A stretch of DNA of 38,769 bases. Origin: Actibacterium sp. 188UL27-1 (GTDB lineage: Bacteria; Pseudomonadota; Alphaproteobacteria; Rhodobacterales; Rhodobacteraceae). Location: positions 1 through 38,769 of the forward strand of contig NZ_JAFEUL010000030.1 in NCBI RefSeq assembly GCF_016901225.1, written 5' to 3'. The translations under genes and the position numbers were made by a program. Shown here one piece after another: positions 15,395-23,328 of this stretch (within the stretch, counting starts at the first letter, position 1; the number at the start of each line of letters is the position of its first letter). The notes below the pieces were generated by a model that was not told where the DNA came from, made no database searches, and worked only from the letters and a program-made list of their open reading frames with translations.

Positions 15395-17051
15395 GGGCTT
15401 TCTCCTGTTCGGGGTACAGCGCCGCCTTGAACGGTGCAGGCCCCAACCGGCGATAGGCCTGCAGGAACGTCTCCTCCGCCCCGTCGCGCAGCTCCAGATA
15501 GGCCAGGATCAACCGCTCAATGGCCGGAACGATCGCGTCATAGGAAAACCCGGGCCCCGCCCGTTCGCCAATCGCCGCCGTCTCGCTGCCGTCACCGCCC
15601 AGGGTGATCTGGTAATTCTCAACACCGGCCCGATCCAACCCCAGGATCCCGATATGACCCACATGGTGGTGCCCGCAGGCATTGATGCAGCCCGAGATCT
15701 TGATCTTCAGCGCGCCAACCTCGTGCTCGATCTTCAGATCGTCGATCCGCTCGGCAATCTGCTGGGCAATCGGGATCGACCGCGCCGTCGCCAGCGCGCA
15801 GTAATCCATGCCGGGGCAGGCAATGATGTCACTGGCCAGCCCTACATTTGCGGTGCCCAAACCGGCCCGCTGCAATTCCGCATGGATGACCGGCAGATCG
15901 GCGCGATGCACATGGGGCAGGATCACGTTCTGCTCATGGCTGATGCGCAACTCGTTGTGGCCATAACGTTCCGCCAGATCGGCCATCAGGCGCATCTGAT
16001 CGGCGCTGGCATCGCCCGGCGTCGCCCCATGGGCCTTGAGGGAGATCGTGACGATCCCGTACCCCTCCGCCCGGTGCGCCGCCACATTGGTATCGACCCA
16101 AGAGCGAAAGACCGGATCGGCACGATAGGCCGTGTCATAGGCCCCCAGCGGCTTTGCGGCAAAATCCGGCGCGGCAAAGGCAGCTTCCAGCTCGGTCAAC
16201 AGCGCCTGATCCGCCCCAGGGAATTCACCCCGGATCTGGTCAAACCGGGCCTCGACCATCTCCCGAATGGTGTCGATCCCGTTCTCGTGGACGGTAATCT
16301 TGATCCGCGCCTTATACTTGTTATCCCGGCGGCCCAGCTGATTATAGACATGGACGATGGCTTCCGCATAAGGCAGCAAATCGGCCTTTGGCAGAAACTC
16401 CCGGATGACCTTACCAATCATCGGCGTCCGGCCCAAACCACCGCCCACGATCACGCGGAACCCGATCTCGCCGTCCTGTTGCACCAGTTGCAGGCCGATA
16501 TCATGGGCGCGGATCACGGCGCGGTCCGCCTCGGCCCCGGTCACTGCGATCTTGAACTTGCGTGGCAGGAACTGAAATTCCGGGTGATCCGTCGACCATT
16601 GCCGCAGCAACTCCGCCACGGGGCGCGGATCGGCCACCTCATCGGCGGCGGCACCGGCAAAATGGTCCGCCGTCACGTTGCGGATCGTATTTCCACTGGT
16701 CTGGATCGCGTGCATCCCCACTTCAGCCAAGGCATCCAGCATGTCGGGCACGTCCCGCAGCTTGGGCCAGTTGTATTGGATGTTCTGCCGTGTGGTAAAA
16801 TGACCATATCCCTTGTCCCAACGCTCGGCGATCATCGCCAGTTGGCGCATCTGGCCACTGTTTAAGGTCCCATAAGGGATCGCCACGCGCAGCATATAGG
16901 CGTGCAGCTGCAAATAGAGGCCGTTCATAAGCCGCAATGGCTTGAACTCATCCTCGGTCAGCGCACCATCGATTCGCCGCTCCACCTGGGCCCGAAACTG
17001 TCTGTTACGCTCCGCCAGAAAGGCGTCATCAAATTCGGTGTAGCTATACAT
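15384..17051 (-). CDS. cysI: Sulfite reductase haemoprotein (nitrite/sulfite reductase)
   Basis: This enzyme reduces sulfite to sulfide with six electrons using sirohaem and a [4Fe-4S] cluster. The 555-residue protein shows two ferredoxin-like halves. The four cluster ligands are C412 and C418 in ACPGMDYC and C455 and C459 in SGCINACGHHHVG. HFTTRQNIQYNW and RNVTADHF are further conserved blocks. Because it is a single-chain form without a cysJ neighbour, ferredoxin is the likely donor (inference). It overlaps DUF2849 by a shared base at ATGA and cysH by 11 bp. Confidence 0.93.
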   Translation of the reverse strand: MYSYTEFDDAFLAERNRQFRAQVERRIDGALTEDEFKPLRLMNGLYLQLHAYMLRVAIPYGTLNSGQMRQLAMIAERWDKGYGHFTTRQNIQYNWPKLRDVPDMLDALAEVGMHAIQTSGNTIRNVTADHFAGAAADEVADPRPVAELLRQWSTDHPEFQFLPRKFKIAVTGAEADRAVIRAHDIGLQLVQQDGEIGFRVIVGGGLGRTPMIGKVIREFLPKADLLPYAEAIVHVYNQLGRRDNKYKARIKITVHENGIDTIREMVEARFDQIRGEFPGADQALLTELEAAFAAPDFAAKPLGAYDTAYRADPVFRSWVDTNVAAHRAEGYGIVTISLKAHGATPGDASADQMRLMADLAERYGHNELRISHEQNVILPHVHRADLPVIHAELQRAGLGTANVGLASDIIACPGMDYCALATARSIPIAQQIAERIDDLKIEHEVGALKIKISGCINACGHHHVGHIGILGLDRAGVENYQITLGGDGSETAAIGERAGPGFSYDAIVPAIERLILAYLELRDGAEETFLQAYRRLGPAPFKAALYPEQEKAHAA

Positions 17052-17353
17052 CAGGATGGCTCCACTTGCTTGCCATGGGCATAGTTGGACGGGCCGCGGG
17101 TGCGGAACGCTTCGCGAAAATGGACGGGTTCGGGGCCATCGGGCCCGGCTGTGGCATCGGCCAGGTAGGCCCCCACGATCTCCGACTGGCGGGCCTGGGC
17201 ATCCAGCAGGCGGATGGCGGCATGGGCCTCATCCTCGATCAGCTCTGCCTTGGTGTGGTCGCGGGTCCAGTGGTCATCGGCTGTCAGATACACCACGTCG
17301 CCGTCCAGCAGCGCATTGGCAGTGACCACTTTGGGCGTGAATCTGCGGGCCAT
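17051..17353 (-). CDS. DUF2849 protein of the sulfite-reduction operon
   Basis: This 100-residue protein is soluble. The start M-A-R-R-F-T-P-K-V-V-T-A-N-A-L-L-D-G-D-V-V-Y-L with T-x-D-x-x-W is the DUF2849 pattern known from alphaproteobacterial cysG-cysI neighbourhoods. The C-terminal tail contains HFREAFRTRGPSNYAHGKQ. No activity is established. It is joined to cysG and cysI by single-base stop/start overlaps, so it is made in fixed ratio with them. Confidence 0.88.
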   Translation of the reverse strand: MARRFTPKVVTANALLDGDVVYLTADDHWTRDHTKAELIEDEAHAAIRLLDAQARQSEIVGAYLADATAGPDGPEPVHFREAFRTRGPSNYAHGKQVEPS

Positions 17354-18765
17354 CAGGCATGCTCCCTTTCGGTTAGACGTGTTGGGATGGTGGGCAGGGT
17401 TACCGTCGCGGCCTGGCGCGGGGCCAACCCATAAAGCAGCAGGGCAGGGCCGGTCAGGTTGGCCGCTTTGAGGTCATCCGTCAGGGTCGCCAGGCTGGAC
17501 GTCACGATACGCTGGTCGGGGCGGGAGGCATTCTCGACCACGCTCACCGGCGTCGCAGGATCCGCGCCATGCATCAGCAGGCGGCCTTGCAGGAACCGGG
17601 CGCTGCGCTTGGCCATATAGATGCCCGCGACCGCACCGGGGCGGGCCAGGGTCCGCCAATCCTGTTCGGCAAAGCCATCCACATCATGGCCCGTCAACAA
17701 CCGCAGGTCCGAATTGCGGCCCCGTTGCGTCAGGCTTTGACCCAGGCTTGCCGCAGCCGCCGATGCAGCGGTGATGCCGGGCACAACCTGCCAGTCAATG
17801 TCGGCGGCCTCCACGGCGGTCATCTCTTCCTCAAGCCGGCCAAAAACACTGGGATCGCCTGCCTTGAGGCGCACAACCTGGGCGCCGCCTTTCGCGTGCT
17901 CGATGATCGTGTCGTTGATATCATTCTGCTTGGCGGAGGGGCCAAAGCCTTCCTTCCCCATGGAGATCAGGATGGCTTCCCGCCGGGCCAGCTCCAGGAT
18001 CGGCGCGGGCACCAGCCGGTCATGGACAATCACATCAGCCTCATCCAGCAGCTTGCGCGCCTTCAGCGTCAACAGGTCCGGATCGCCAGGCCCCGCGCCC
18101 ACAAAGGCCACAGCACCGGGCTTGTCCTGGGCTGTGAGGTGACGCCCAAACAGCGTATGCAGCCCCGCCAGAACGCCACCTGCGCCGCCCTGTTCCAGGT
18201 CGCGGGCGCCCGTCTGGAAATAGAACTCCGACCAGAAATCGCGGCGGGCCCGGCCCATCGGCAGCGCCTCCGCCACATGGCGGAAGGTCTTCCCGATCCG
18301 CGCCAGCGTTCCCAGTGTTGCGGGCAGTTGTGCCTCCAGGTCGCGCTTGATGGCGCGGGCCAGGACGGGGGCGGCCCCTTCGGTCCCGATGGCCACGGTG
18401 ACCGGGTCCCGGTCGACGATGGCCGGGGTGATGAACTGGCTGTCCTCCAGATTGTCGACGATATTGACCATCGCGCCATCGGCTCGGGCCAGGGCCGCGA
18501 TGCGCGCATCCTCGACCGCATCCTCATTGGCACCATAGGCGAGAACGGCGCAAATGGCATCGCCGGGCTCCATCGCGCGCGGCACGAGGCGCAGTTTACC
18601 GATCGCAGCCCAGTTCTGGATCTCCGGCGCCGCATCGACGGCAAAAACGGTCACGTGGGCTTCGGTTTTCAGCAGCAGGCGCAGCTTGGCCAGGGCCGCC
18701 TCGCCACCGCCGGAGACGATGACCCGGCGACCGGCCAAGGCGACGAAGATGGGAAAGTGCTGCAT
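17353..18765 (-). CDS. cysG: Sirohaem synthase (trifunctional)
   Basis: This protein makes sirohaem for sulfite reductase. The N-terminal precorrin-2 dehydrogenase/ferrochelatase part (about 1-205) has the NAD-binding GRRVIVSGGGEAALAKLRLL and N-I-V-D-N. The C-terminal SAM-dependent uroporphyrinogen-III methyltransferase (about 215-455) has VAFVGAGPGDPDLLTLKA, VVRLKAGDPSVFGRLEEE and VPGITAASAAAA. The full length of 470 residues matches the fused form. It is the first gene of the operon, and its promoter region holds the paired palindromes shared with the Lrp-type regulator. Confidence 0.92.
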   Translation of the reverse strand: MQHFPIFVALAGRRVIVSGGGEAALAKLRLLLKTEAHVTVFAVDAAPEIQNWAAIGKLRLVPRAMEPGDAICAVLAYGANEDAVEDARIAALARADGAMVNIVDNLEDSQFITPAIVDRDPVTVAIGTEGAAPVLARAIKRDLEAQLPATLGTLARIGKTFRHVAEALPMGRARRDFWSEFYFQTGARDLEQGGAGGVLAGLHTLFGRHLTAQDKPGAVAFVGAGPGDPDLLTLKARKLLDEADVIVHDRLVPAPILELARREAILISMGKEGFGPSAKQNDINDTIIEHAKGGAQVVRLKAGDPSVFGRLEEEMTAVEAADIDWQVVPGITAASAAAASLGQSLTQRGRNSDLRLLTGHDVDGFAEQDWRTLARPGAVAGIYMAKRSARFLQGRLLMHGADPATPVSVVENASRPDQRIVTSSLATLTDDLKAANLTGPALLLYGLAPRQAATVTLPTIPTRLTEREHA

Positions 18766-18795
18766 GGCTCACCTCGGGTTGCTTGAGATGCAATA

Positions 18796-18852
18796 TAGAA
18801 TTTTGTTCTGGTGTTTTGCTAGGTAGAGCCATAAATCAAGAACAAAGTTCTA
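18796..18852. promoter_or_regulatory. Paired palindromic operators between cysG and the Lrp gene
   Basis: AGAATTTTGTTCT (18797-18809) and AGAACAAAGTTCT (18839-18851) are two copies of the same site in inverted orientation. They match at 12 of 13 positions when one is reversed, and the second is a perfect AGAAC-N3-GTTCT palindrome. Their centres are 42 bp apart, four helical turns, so both face the same side of the DNA. They lie 31 and 51 bp from the two starts. They are likely targets of the adjacent Lrp/AsnC regulator and may control both genes (inference). Confidence 0.6.
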
Positions 18853-18902
18853 AAATTCACATCGAGACCCGGAGCATGTCACAGAGAAGAGGAAACACCG
18901 AA

Positions 18903-19364
18903 ATGTCAGTCCGGTTGGATGAGATGGACCGGAATATTCTTGCGGAATTGCAATCGGATGCAGGGCAGTCGCTGGATGAAATCGCCCGTAAAGTGGGCTC
19001 TTCGAAAACGCCGGTCTGGAACCGCGTGCGCAAGATGCGCGATGCCGGCGTGATCCGCCGCAACACCGTCGAACTGGATCCTGAAGCGCTGGGCCTGGAG
19101 GCCTGCTTTTTCGTGTTGATCCGCACATCGGAGCATGAGGCCGACTGGCAAAACCGGTTCCTGGAGGCCTTGCGCGCCCGGGCGGAAGTGTTGGAGGCGC
19201 ATCGGCTGGCCGGTGATATCGATTACATCCTGAAGGTGCGGGTGCCCAATGCCCGGGCCTATGACACGTTTTACCAGGCGTTGATTGCCGAGGTGCGGAT
19301 TTATAACGTGACGGCACTTCTGAGCATGGAAGAGATCAAATCCACCATGGCCCTGCCACTGTGA
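18903..19364 (+). CDS. Lrp/AsnC-family transcriptional regulator
   Basis: This 153-residue protein has an N-terminal AsnC-type HTH (D-E-M-D-R-N-I-L-A-E-L-Q-S-D-A, then IARKVGSSKTPVWNRVRKM, about 1-60) and a C-terminal RAM ligand/oligomer domain (about 65-145, with LAGDIDYILKVRVPNARAYD). ATG 18903 is preceded by AAGAGGA. An earlier in-frame start at 18783 would extend across the operator region and is rejected. It is divergent from cysG, so a role in sensing a sulfur-amino-acid signal for the cys operon is the natural inference. The ligand is unknown. Confidence 0.88.
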   Translation: MSVRLDEMDRNILAELQSDAGQSLDEIARKVGSSKTPVWNRVRKMRDAGVIRRNTVELDPEALGLEACFFVLIRTSEHEADWQNRFLEALRARAEVLEAHRLAGDIDYILKVRVPNARAYDTFYQALIAEVRIYNVTALLSMEEIKSTMALPL

Positions 19365-19365
19365 T

Positions 19366-19544
19366 CTGTCCCCGCGGGGACAGATGGCATATCGGGTTTT
19401 GTCCCTGCGGGGACAGTTTTGCTTGGGCGGCGCTGCCGCCCGCGCTCAACTGTGCGCGGACATGGCCGCGCGGTGAGGGCATCGTTTGAGTGCTGGTGTT
19501 GATGCGCGCTGTAGCTTTTGTAGGGACTGTCCCCGCGGGGACAG
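19366..19544. repeat. Three copies of an 18-bp palindrome
   Basis: CTGTCCCCGCGGGGACAG occurs at 19366-19383 and 19527-19544. A variant with two changed bases is at 19399-19416. All lie between the convergent Lrp and P450 genes. The sequence is self-complementary over its whole length. They look like a small repetitive extragenic palindrome cluster. Confidence 0.7.
19399..19420 (+). terminator. Possible terminator of the Lrp gene
   Basis: The second palindrome copy (TGTCCC-TGC-GGGGACA) is followed by GTTTTG, 35 bp after the Lrp stop, and could terminate its transcript. Confidence 0.45.
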
Positions 19545-19552
19545 CGCTGCTG

Positions 19553-20734
19553 TCAGCGGGAGACCAGCAGCCGTTCCAATCCGTGGAAATGGTAGATGTC
19601 GGCATAGCGGGCTGGTTTGGCCAGGTGCAGGTTGGGGCAGATCCGGAACAGGGTTTGGAGCGCGATCTGTAGTTCGAGCCGGGCCAAGGGCGCGCCGACA
19701 CAGAAATGCAGACCCGCTCCGAAGCTGGCATTGGTGCGCATGGTTCGCCCTGGATCGAACTGTGCCGGGCTGTGCCAGACCAGCGGATCGCGGTTCGCGG
19801 CCCCCAGGACGCAGGCGATTTGGGTGCCTTTGACGAGGGTGGTACCAGCGACCTTTACATCCTGATACGCGTAGCGGGTGAAGATGTGGAGCGGCGGGTC
19901 AAACCGCAGAACCTCTTCGACCAGGCCGGGCAAGGCGGTGTCATCCTGGCTCAACACACGATGCGGACTTTCGACCAGAAGGCGGACGGCATTGCCAAGG
20001 GTGTGCACCGTCGCTTCATGCCCGGCATTGAGGAGCAGGATGACGTTGGAGATCAACTCATCGGGGGTGAGCGCATCGCCTTCGGCAGCCACCAATGCGG
20101 TGAGCAAATCGTCGCGCGGATGCTGGCGTTTATGGGCGATGATGTCCTGCAGATAGGTTTGGAAATCCGTGGTGGCGGCGACGGCGCGACGCTCAGCAGC
20201 CGCCGTCCGCCCGGTCTGGTACATGGCGACCATGGCGTTGGACCACGCGACAAGCTGGGCCGCGTCCGCCTCTGGCACGCCGAGCAGGCGGCAGATGACC
20301 CGGGCGGGCAGGGGCTGGGCGACGGCTGTCAAAAAATCGACCGGCTGGTCGGGTAATGCCGTGATCAGATCGGTGGCCAGCGCCTGAATGTCAGGTGCCA
20401 GGGCCGCCACCCGTGCCGAGGTGAAGGCGCGCAGGACCAAACCGCGCAGGCGGGTATGGCGCGGCGGTTCCAGTTCGAGCATCGAATGCGCCTCCACCGC
20501 GTAGAACGGGGCGAGATGGGCGGGGCAAGGCGCTGCTTGATCCGCCGGGACCTCACGCCCGAACCGGCGGTCCTTGAGCACCGCGGTAACAGCATGATGC
20601 GACATGGCGGCGGGCATTCCCAGATCCGCCCACCAGACAATATCGCCCAGGGCACGGGCGCGATCATAGGCAGGATAGGGGTCCTGGACAAAGGCGGGGT
20701 CAGTCAGGCTTTGGTCAAAATGGGGCAGGCTCAT
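19553..20734 (-). CDS. Cytochrome P450
   Basis: This soluble bacterial P450 has 393 residues from ATG 20734. The I-helix oxygen site is A-G-H-E-A-T (237-242), the ExxR motif is E-E-V-L-R (273-277), and the haem loop is SFGAGLHFCVGAPLARLEL with thiolate C345. D-P-Y-P-A-Y-D at the N-terminus and PPRHTRLRGLV are usual in class I enzymes. The substrate cannot be told. Electrons could come from a ferredoxin with the fpr product elsewhere in the window (inference). It is divergent from the dctB-type kinase gene. Confidence 0.92.
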   Translation of the reverse strand: MSLPHFDQSLTDPAFVQDPYPAYDRARALGDIVWWADLGMPAAMSHHAVTAVLKDRRFGREVPADQAAPCPAHLAPFYAVEAHSMLELEPPRHTRLRGLVLRAFTSARVAALAPDIQALATDLITALPDQPVDFLTAVAQPLPARVICRLLGVPEADAAQLVAWSNAMVAMYQTGRTAAAERRAVAATTDFQTYLQDIIAHKRQHPRDDLLTALVAAEGDALTPDELISNVILLLNAGHEATVHTLGNAVRLLVESPHRVLSQDDTALPGLVEEVLRFDPPLHIFTRYAYQDVKVAGTTLVKGTQIACVLGAANRDPLVWHSPAQFDPGRTMRTNASFGAGLHFCVGAPLARLELQIALQTLFRICPNLHLAKPARYADIYHFHGLERLLVSR

Positions 20735-20810
20735 TGGGGCATATCTGCCAGTGCCGCGCGCGCTTGGCCAGCCTTGACAAATGGGCCACCACTGGCCCCT
20801 AAAGACCGCC

Positions 20811-22547
20811 ATGGTACGGATCTACGCGGCTTTGTTGATCATTGCGCTGGCCTTTGTGGGCCATGCGCTGGGCCAGCGTGCGGCCTTGCAGGACGAGGCA
20901 TTGCGGGCGCGCGGCGTGTTGACCCGCGCCAGTGATCGCCTGTCTGGTTTGGTCGACCGATATCGCTATTTGCCAGCGGTTCTGGCGCGCAGTGCCGATC
21001 TGCAGGCCGCGCCGGATGCCGTGTCGCTGCGACTGGGGCGGATCGCCGACACGTCTGGTGCGCTGGCGATCAGCCTGCTGGACCCCCAGGGCCGGATCAT
21101 GGCACATTCCGAGGCGGCGGAGCGCCCCCGCCCCCTGACGCAGGACCGGCTGTGGCGGCCCTCGTTCCGGCGGGCGCTGGATGGCGGTTTGGGGATCAGT
21201 CACGAGGTGACGCCGGACGGGCAGCGGATTTTCACCTTTGAGCATCCCGTTGCCACGGCTGATGGCCAGATCACCGGTGTCATCGCCATCGCCCTGGATG
21301 TGGAGGAGATCGAAGGGGATCTGCGCGGCGACCGCGATGTGATTTTCTTTACCGATGGGAATGGGGTCATTTTCATCTCGAACCGGGATCAGTTGACCCT
21401 GCGCACCATGGCGGAACCAGTGACGGAGATCGGGCAATATGGGGGGGCCGTGCCCGAAGTCTCGACCGGGCGGATGGACCGGCGCCACGGCGTCCCGGTA
21501 ATGCGCGGCATCGATGTGCCGGGTCTGCCTGCGGAGGCCATACATTATGAACGGCAGATGGCGCGGATCGGGATGCAGGCCCATATCCTGACCGATACTG
21601 CTCCGGCTTTGGTCGTGGCGCGAACCTGGGGTTTGATTGGTGCGTTGGCGGGCGGCGTGGCGGCGCTTGTCCTGGCGTTGATGAGCCAGCGGCGCGCGAC
21701 GACACTGGCACGGCTGGCAGAGCGCGCAGCGGCCCAGGGGCGGTTGGAGGCCAAGGTGGCGGCCCGCACTGCGGAGCTGTCGGAGACCAACCTGCGCCTG
21801 AGCCGGGAGGTGGATGAGCGGATCCAGGCGGAGGCTGAGTTGCGCCGGGTCCAGGGCGATCTGGTGCAGGCGGGCAAGTTGACGGCCTTGGGCGAGATGT
21901 CGGCAGGGATCAGCCATGAATTGAACCAACCGCTGACTGCGATCCAGACCCTGGCCGACACATCGCAGCTGTTCGTCGACCGGGCTGAGCCTGGGGAGGT
22001 GCGGCGTAACCTGGGCCGCATCTCGGAGCTGGCGCAGCGGGCGGGCGGTATCCTGAAAAGCCTGCGCGCCTTTGCCCGCAAGGAGGGGGAGCGGCCCGTG
22101 GATGTGGACCTTGCCGATGTGGTGGCCGATGCGTTGGGCCTGTTGGAGCAGCGGTTGGAGGGCGTTGTCGTCCATTGGGCGCCGCGACCGGGCCTGATGG
22201 TGCGCGGCGGGCGTGTGCAGTTGCAGCAGGTGGTGGTGAACCTGCTGACCAATGCGGCCGACGCGATGGAAGGCGGGCGGGCCGAGATCTTTATCGAGAT
22301 TGCGACCCAGGCCGATCACGTGACGCTGAGCGTGCGCGATACCGGGCCGGGGCTGGTCGAGGCGGACCGGATCTTTGACCCGTTCCACACGACCAAGCCG
22401 GTGGGACAGGGGCTTGGCCTGGGTCTGTCGATTTCCTATGGGATCGTGCAAAGCTTTGGTGGCCAGATCACCGGGGCCAATGCGGATGGGGGTGGCGCGA
22501 TCTTTACGGTTCATTTGACACCAGCGGCGGCGCGGGCCGCAGCATGA
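20811..22547 (+). CDS. DctB-type sensor histidine kinase
   Basis: The 578-residue inner-membrane kinase has TM1 (about 4-20), a periplasmic dCache-like sensor (about 21-265, with ISLLDPQGRIMAHSE and VIFFTDGNGVIFISNRDQL), TM2 (about 272-292) and a coiled coil. HisKA follows with H369 in EMSAGISHELNQPLTAIQ, then HATPase with VVVNLLTNAADAM, VRDTGPGL and GLGLGLSISYG. This layout and the position before a DctPQM transporter point to C4-dicarboxylate sensing. ATG 20811 is chosen, though its ribosome site is weak. It overlaps the response regulator by ATGA. Confidence 0.85.
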   Translation: MVRIYAALLIIALAFVGHALGQRAALQDEALRARGVLTRASDRLSGLVDRYRYLPAVLARSADLQAAPDAVSLRLGRIADTSGALAISLLDPQGRIMAHSEAAERPRPLTQDRLWRPSFRRALDGGLGISHEVTPDGQRIFTFEHPVATADGQITGVIAIALDVEEIEGDLRGDRDVIFFTDGNGVIFISNRDQLTLRTMAEPVTEIGQYGGAVPEVSTGRMDRRHGVPVMRGIDVPGLPAEAIHYERQMARIGMQAHILTDTAPALVVARTWGLIGALAGGVAALVLALMSQRRATTLARLAERAAAQGRLEAKVAARTAELSETNLRLSREVDERIQAEAELRRVQGDLVQAGKLTALGEMSAGISHELNQPLTAIQTLADTSQLFVDRAEPGEVRRNLGRISELAQRAGGILKSLRAFARKEGERPVDVDLADVVADALGLLEQRLEGVVVHWAPRPGLMVRGGRVQLQQVVVNLLTNAADAMEGGRAEIFIEIATQADHVTLSVRDTGPGLVEADRIFDPFHTTKPVGQGLGLGLSISYGIVQSFGGQITGANADGGGAIFTVHLTPAAARAAA

Positions 22548-23143
22548 AGGTTCTGTTTGTCGATGACGATGCCGATGTGCGCGAGGCCTATGGGCAGGCT
22601 TTGGGCCTGGCGGGGTTCGATGTGACCCTGGCACGTGCGTTGATCGAAGCGGTGGATCACCTGAGCCCGGGCTTTCCCGGCGTGGTCGTGACGGACATTC
22701 GGATGCCGGGGCGCGACGGGTTCGACATGATGGGGCGTGTCCATAAGGTCGATCCGAAAATTCCGGTGATCATTCTGACGGGCGAAGGGGATATCCCGAT
22801 GGCCGCGCGGGCAATCAAGGGCGGTGCGTTCGCGTTTCTGGAAAAGCCGTGCCCGCCCGCGGATCTGATCGCCATGATCCGGGACGCGGGGGCCATGCGG
22901 GCCGCCACCCTGGCCTCGCGCAGTGGCAAGATGCGGGTCGCAGTGGGGCAGACTCAGCCCAAGGCGCCCTGCACGCTGCCGGCGCGCATGGATATGGTGG
23001 AACGGCACCTGATCGAGGCGGAATTGACCCGCTGCAATGGCCATGTGCCCTCCGCCGCCGAGGCGCTGGGGCTGCCGCGCAAGACAATGTATGACAAGCT
23101 GAAGCGGCACGAGATCGATCCGGCGGGTTTTCGCGCGCGTTAG
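22544..23143 (+). CDS. DctD-like response regulator without the AAA+ domain
   Basis: The 199-residue protein has a REC domain (about 1-115) with acidic pocket DDDAD, phospho-acceptor D51 in TDIRMPGRDGF, T79 and K101. A linker of about 35 residues then leads straight to a Fis-type HTH (about 152-190, AELTRCNGHVPSAAEALGLP then RKTMYDKLKRH). Classical DctD/NtrC proteins have a roughly 230-residue sigma-54-activating AAA+ domain between these parts. None is present and no frameshift is seen. The layout is that of RegA/PrrA/ActR. It should therefore act with sigma-70 polymerase, probably on dctP. Confidence 0.82.
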   Translation: MKVLFVDDDADVREAYGQALGLAGFDVTLARALIEAVDHLSPGFPGVVVTDIRMPGRDGFDMMGRVHKVDPKIPVIILTGEGDIPMAARAIKGGAFAFLEKPCPPADLIAMIRDAGAMRAATLASRSGKMRVAVGQTQPKAPCTLPARMDMVERHLIEAELTRCNGHVPSAAEALGLPRKTMYDKLKRHEIDPAGFRAR

Positions 23144-23148
23144 GGCAT

Positions 23149-23180
23149 TTTGTGCGAAATCCCGCACAAAGCCTTTGACA
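23149..23180 (+). promoter_or_regulatory. Palindromic operator abutting a -35 box upstream of dctP
   Basis: TTTGTGCG-N6-CGCACAAA (23149-23170) is a perfect 8-bp-arm palindrome. It resembles the G-T-G-C-G/C-G-C-A-C sites I recall for DctD-type regulators. A perfect TTGACA (23175-23180) follows four bases later. The best -10 (TCAAAA, 23199-23204) is poor, which fits an activator-dependent sigma-70 promoter. No GG/GC sigma-54 pair is visible before dctP. Confidence 0.6.
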
Positions 23181-23328
23181 CTGCAAAGATCAGCCCGCTC
23201 AAAAATTGCCTTTTTTCATAAAGTTGCATCTTTTTCGCCCGATAGCCCATTCTTGTATTGGCCCGTGTCCATTCAGGCCACATGCTGCGATCAGGCCCAA
23301 AACGGGCATCTACGACCGGGAGGATGTT

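Noticed and set aside
18783-18902. Longer Lrp protein starting at 18783
   Set aside because: It would run across the paired operator sites, has no ribosome site, and adds about 40 residues absent from Lrp proteins. ATG 18903 has AAGAGGA upstream.
20774-20811. TTGACA upstream of the kinase gene as a leaderless promoter
   Set aside because: No convincing -10 at 16-18 bp spacing. The idea would need transcription-start data.
20799-22634. A 611-codon open frame on the minus strand opposite the DctB-type kinase
   Set aside because: It is a high-GC shadow of a well-supported kinase gene, rich in His/Arg/Gln/Pro, with no family motifs. The same holds for long antisense frames opposite cysI, cysG, the hybrid kinase and dctM.
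23201-23328. Sigma-54 promoter upstream of dctP
   Set aside because: No GG at -24 paired with GC at -12 was found. The closest match, TTGGCCCGTGTCCATT, lacks the GC dinucleotide at the right distance, and the regulator has no AAA+ domain.
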